Positions 5,405-7,117 of a DNA stretch of 7,117 nucleotides are shown piece by piece. Both the position numbers and the translations under genes were made by a program. The notes beneath the pieces are model-generated. The model searched no databases, was not told where the DNA came from, and saw only the letters and a program-made list of their open reading frames with translations. Each line of letters begins with the position of its first letter. The stretch's first letter is position 1. The stretch is from Bacteroidales bacterium (GTDB lineage: Bacteria; Bacteroidota; Bacteroidia; Bacteroidales; UBA7960). The stretch is from positions 1 to 7,117 of the forward strand of contig SLNX01000172.1 in the NCBI GenBank assembly GCA_007132825.1. Reading direction: 5' to 3'.

Positions 5405-7117
5405 TTATTTTGAAATTTGAACTCGACGAGTGGTTTCTCCATAATCCGATTCCATGTGAATAATATATGTGCCGGCGTCAATGCCGGAAACATTTAATGA
5501 AGCATGGTTCCCATTCAACTTTTGTTTATGCAATACCCGGCCGCGTATGTCGAGCAATTTAAGTTTGGTCAGCTGCACCGGTGATGAAATATTTAACAGA
5601 TTGCTGGCGGGATTGGGGTATATTTGGATTGTTAAGGAGTCATCATCATAAATACCTGTAGCAAAAGTGAAAACAACCACCACTTCAGCATCCTCTTCAA
5701 GATAATTTATCAGGTAAGTGTCATCTGTATGCCCTTCAACAATTGTTCCGTTAATAATCCATTGATCTGTTACATAATCCTGATTGGGAATTGCGGTAAA
5801 CATTATGGCACTGCCCTCCTGTACCTCATCACCATTGTTGATCTGTTCATCATTTACCTCGGCGATCAACGTCCCGTTACCATCTGCAGTTTCAAAATGC
5901 ACATAATGGTAAACAGCTTCAAAATCAACGGTTACGTGTAGGTCGGAGTCAACATGCTCAAGAATCAGAGTGTTTTCCTGTGTGTCATCCATTACCTCTT
6001 CATTGATTGTCCATTGTTTTATTGTGTAACCGGTGTCAGGCAATGCTGTAAAAAGCAATTCTTCAACATCTGTTATCAGGTCACCCGACTCAATCTCCTC
6101 GCCATCGGCATGCGCTGTGATGCTTCCATTACCACCTGACACCTCAAAAGTGACCTGGTGGTGTTCGCGAAGCATTACGATAGCCTGAAGGTTCCAGTCG
6201 CCGCTGATGTTGAACTCTGAGAGCGCCACCCAGCTTTCCGGGTCATCGGTATCCATACGGATCATGTTTCCTTTGCCATCATGGTTGGTATGAATGTCTG
6301 CAGATGCCGGGAAAACATTCTGCCCCGGGTCGTCGTATTCGGCACCGAACCAAAGTTCCAGTTCCGGATCGATCATGATTGGCGTATCAAGCTCAACGGC
6401 AATCCAATTTGATGAAGGGGGTGAAAACTCCTGGTGTCTGAGTTCAACGAGGCTGTTTTGACCCGCACCCTGCCAGACTTTAATGGCTGCAGTGGTTGGA
6501 GGGTTGGCAACATAAACCCTGATCGCTGAAATCTCAAATCCGATATAATGGATAAGGTCATCAGGGTCAAAGCGCGCAGCAATCTGGTAAATACCACCAC
6601 TGTTGACGCCGACCGATGTTTGATGCATGCCGTCGTCCCAGTGCATCCAGTCGGTGATGTTTCCAATCTCCTCCAGAAAATCAAAGGAAACGGTTTGTGT
6701 TGCAGCACTCCTGGTAATGTTTGTCAAAGGCTTATTGGTTTCTTCACCTGCCCATGAGATCATGTTTGGTGTTGAATGATCAGAGAAGTAGGTTTGGTTA
6801 TTGGACCCCGGGAATGGGGTCATGTTACTGTTGATGTTTCCGTAGGACCAGGGAGGTCCGCTGGGGTTGAAATTTGCGCCGGCGCAAACAGGGTACATCT
6901 TCTGTGGGTGTCCTACATTAATGGAGTTACCCGAAGTGGCCACCTCCTGGTGTACATGATAAATGATCATACCCTCGCCCGGTATCTGGGCGTCAAAACC
7001 GATTTGATGCCTGTTCTCCAGTAAATAGTATTCGCCAGGTGTATTGGTGTTGATGCGATAAAAACTGTTGTCGTATTCCACCGCATTCTGCAGGGTTAAG
7101 CTTCCGGGTTGATTCAA
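5405..7117 (-). CDS. Secreted T9SS-sorted M6-like metallopeptidase, C-terminal part (5' partial)
   Basis: The 570 visible codons are the C-terminal part of a large secreted protein. Numbering is from the window edge, where the frame is still open; the TTG there (7115-7117) is unlikely to be the start. Residues 1-148 resemble the C-terminal region of M6 (immune inhibitor A-like) peptidases: GEYYLLENR (28-36), FDAQIPGEGMIIYHV (41-55) and TPFPGSNN (100-107). Residues about 152-316 form a beta-rich module (WDDG, ARFDPDDL, IKVWQG, ELWFG) of a type seen in secreted Bacteroidota peptidases. Residues 320-400 and 403-484 are two related beta-repeats. Residues about 488-570 are a T9SS type A sorting domain, with IYPNPASN and a closing GTYIIHM...RRVQISK strand. 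The protein would cross the outer membrane through T9SS, lose the sorting domain and be released or anchored to surface glycolipid. The HExxH catalytic motif is not in the window, so protease identity rests on the flanking M6 motifs. The same architecture could belong to another secreted protein with an M6-derived module. Confidence 0.88.
   Translation of the reverse strand: MNQPGSLTLQNAVEYDNSFYRINTNTPGEYYLLENRHQIGFDAQIPGEGMIIYHVHQEVATSGNSINVGHPQKMYPVCAGANFNPSGPPWSYGNINSNMTPFPGSNNQTYFSDHSTPNMISWAGEETNKPLTNITRSAATQTVSFDFLEEIGNITDWMHWDDGMHQTSVGVNSGGIYQIAARFDPDDLIHYIGFEISAIRVYVANPPTTAAIKVWQGAGQNSLVELRHQEFSPPSSNWIAVELDTPIMIDPELELWFGAEYDDPGQNVFPASADIHTNHDGKGNMIRMDTDDPESWVALSEFNISGDWNLQAIVMLREHHQVTFEVSGGNGSITAHADGEEIESGDLITDVEELLFTALPDTGYTIKQWTINEEVMDDTQENTLILEHVDSDLHVTVDFEAVYHYVHFETADGNGTLIAEVNDEQINNGDEVQEGSAIMFTAIPNQDYVTDQWIINGTIVEGHTDDTYLINYLEEDAEVVVVFTFATGIYDDDSLTIQIYPNPASNLLNISSPVQLTKLKLLDIRGRVLHKQKLNGNHASLNVSGIDAGTYIIHMESDYGETTRRVQISK
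5408..5656 (-). other. T9SS type A C-terminal sorting domain
   Basis: Residues about 488-570 of the secreted protein carry the usual order of this domain: a short acidic linker, IQIYPNPASNLLNI, a central strand with LLDIRGRVL, then GIDAGTYIIHM and a short basic end (RRVQISK). Family knowledge says such domains direct export through the type IX apparatus and are removed by PorU. This domain is the strongest taxonomic evidence in the window. Confidence 0.93.
5666..6160 (-). repeat. Two tandem beta-repeat modules in the secreted protein
   Basis: Residues 320-400 and 403-484 are two copies, about 80 residues each, of one module. Matching positions are VTFEVSGGNGSITA with VHFETADGNGTLIA, IESGD with INNGD, LLFTALPDTGY with IMFTAIPNQDY, KQWTINEE with DQWIINGT, and closing strands HVTVDFE with EVVVVFT. 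They resemble the divergent InlB-type or bacterial-repeat beta modules found in surface proteins. They are acidic and probably act as spacers or binding stalks between the catalytic part and the sorting domain. Exact family assignment needs a profile search. Confidence 0.8.

Noticed and set aside
7115..7117. TTG at the window edge as the true start of the secreted peptidase
   Set aside because: The reading frame is open at the boundary, the visible protein begins inside an M6-like region, and no signal peptide is present, so the real start lies outside.

Overview
The window most likely comes from a member of the Bacteroidota. It holds a type IX secretion system (T9SS) C-terminal sorting domain, a system confined to that phylum. 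It also has a promoter-like element of the Bacteroidota type (TAnnTTTG), A-rich gene starts without Shine-Dalgarno sequences, and a Bacteroidota-style lipoprotein peptidase. The base composition is moderate in genes and AT-rich between them. Finer placement (for example a marine or anaerobic Bacteroidales/Marinilabiliales lineage) is only a guess.

Layout: (1) 1-2100, plus strand: hppA, a membrane-bound ion-pumping pyrophosphatase that lacks about 30-40 N-terminal residues at the window edge. (2) 2119-2157: a strong hairpin that can terminate transcription on both strands. (3) 2218-2925, minus strand: a small protein with a charged tail, an 18-residue coiled-coil repeat and a PD-(D/E)XK nuclease-like domain (DUF3782-like), with a recognisable promoter upstream. 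(4) 2926-3223: AT-rich intergenic DNA with short tandem repeats and a second hairpin whose 38-nt core is identical to the first. (5) 3224-5338, minus strand: a lipoprotein peptidyl-dipeptidase of family M3 (Dcp). (6) 5405-7117, minus strand: the C-terminal 570 codons of a secreted M6-like metallopeptidase with two beta-repeat modules and a T9SS sorting domain; its catalytic part lies outside the window.

How the genes relate: hppA converges on three minus-strand genes. The two peptidases are adjacent and co-oriented, and both are predicted to act outside the cytoplasm: a secreted endopeptidase, then an envelope-anchored dipeptidyl carboxypeptidase. This fits stepwise breakdown of external protein, but a functional link is inferred only from adjacency. 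HppA would recover pyrophosphate energy as a Na+ (or Na+/H+) gradient and need not be linked to the peptidases.

The most unusual structure is the pair of identical terminators bracketing the nuclease-like gene as direct repeats about 1.03 kb apart. It suggests that the gene is a cassette placed in an older hppA/dcp junction, or that this hairpin is a dispersed repeat. I see no CRISPR array, tRNA, rRNA, transposase or convincing new multi-gene system. Most of the window is ordinary Bacteroidota core and secretion genes.
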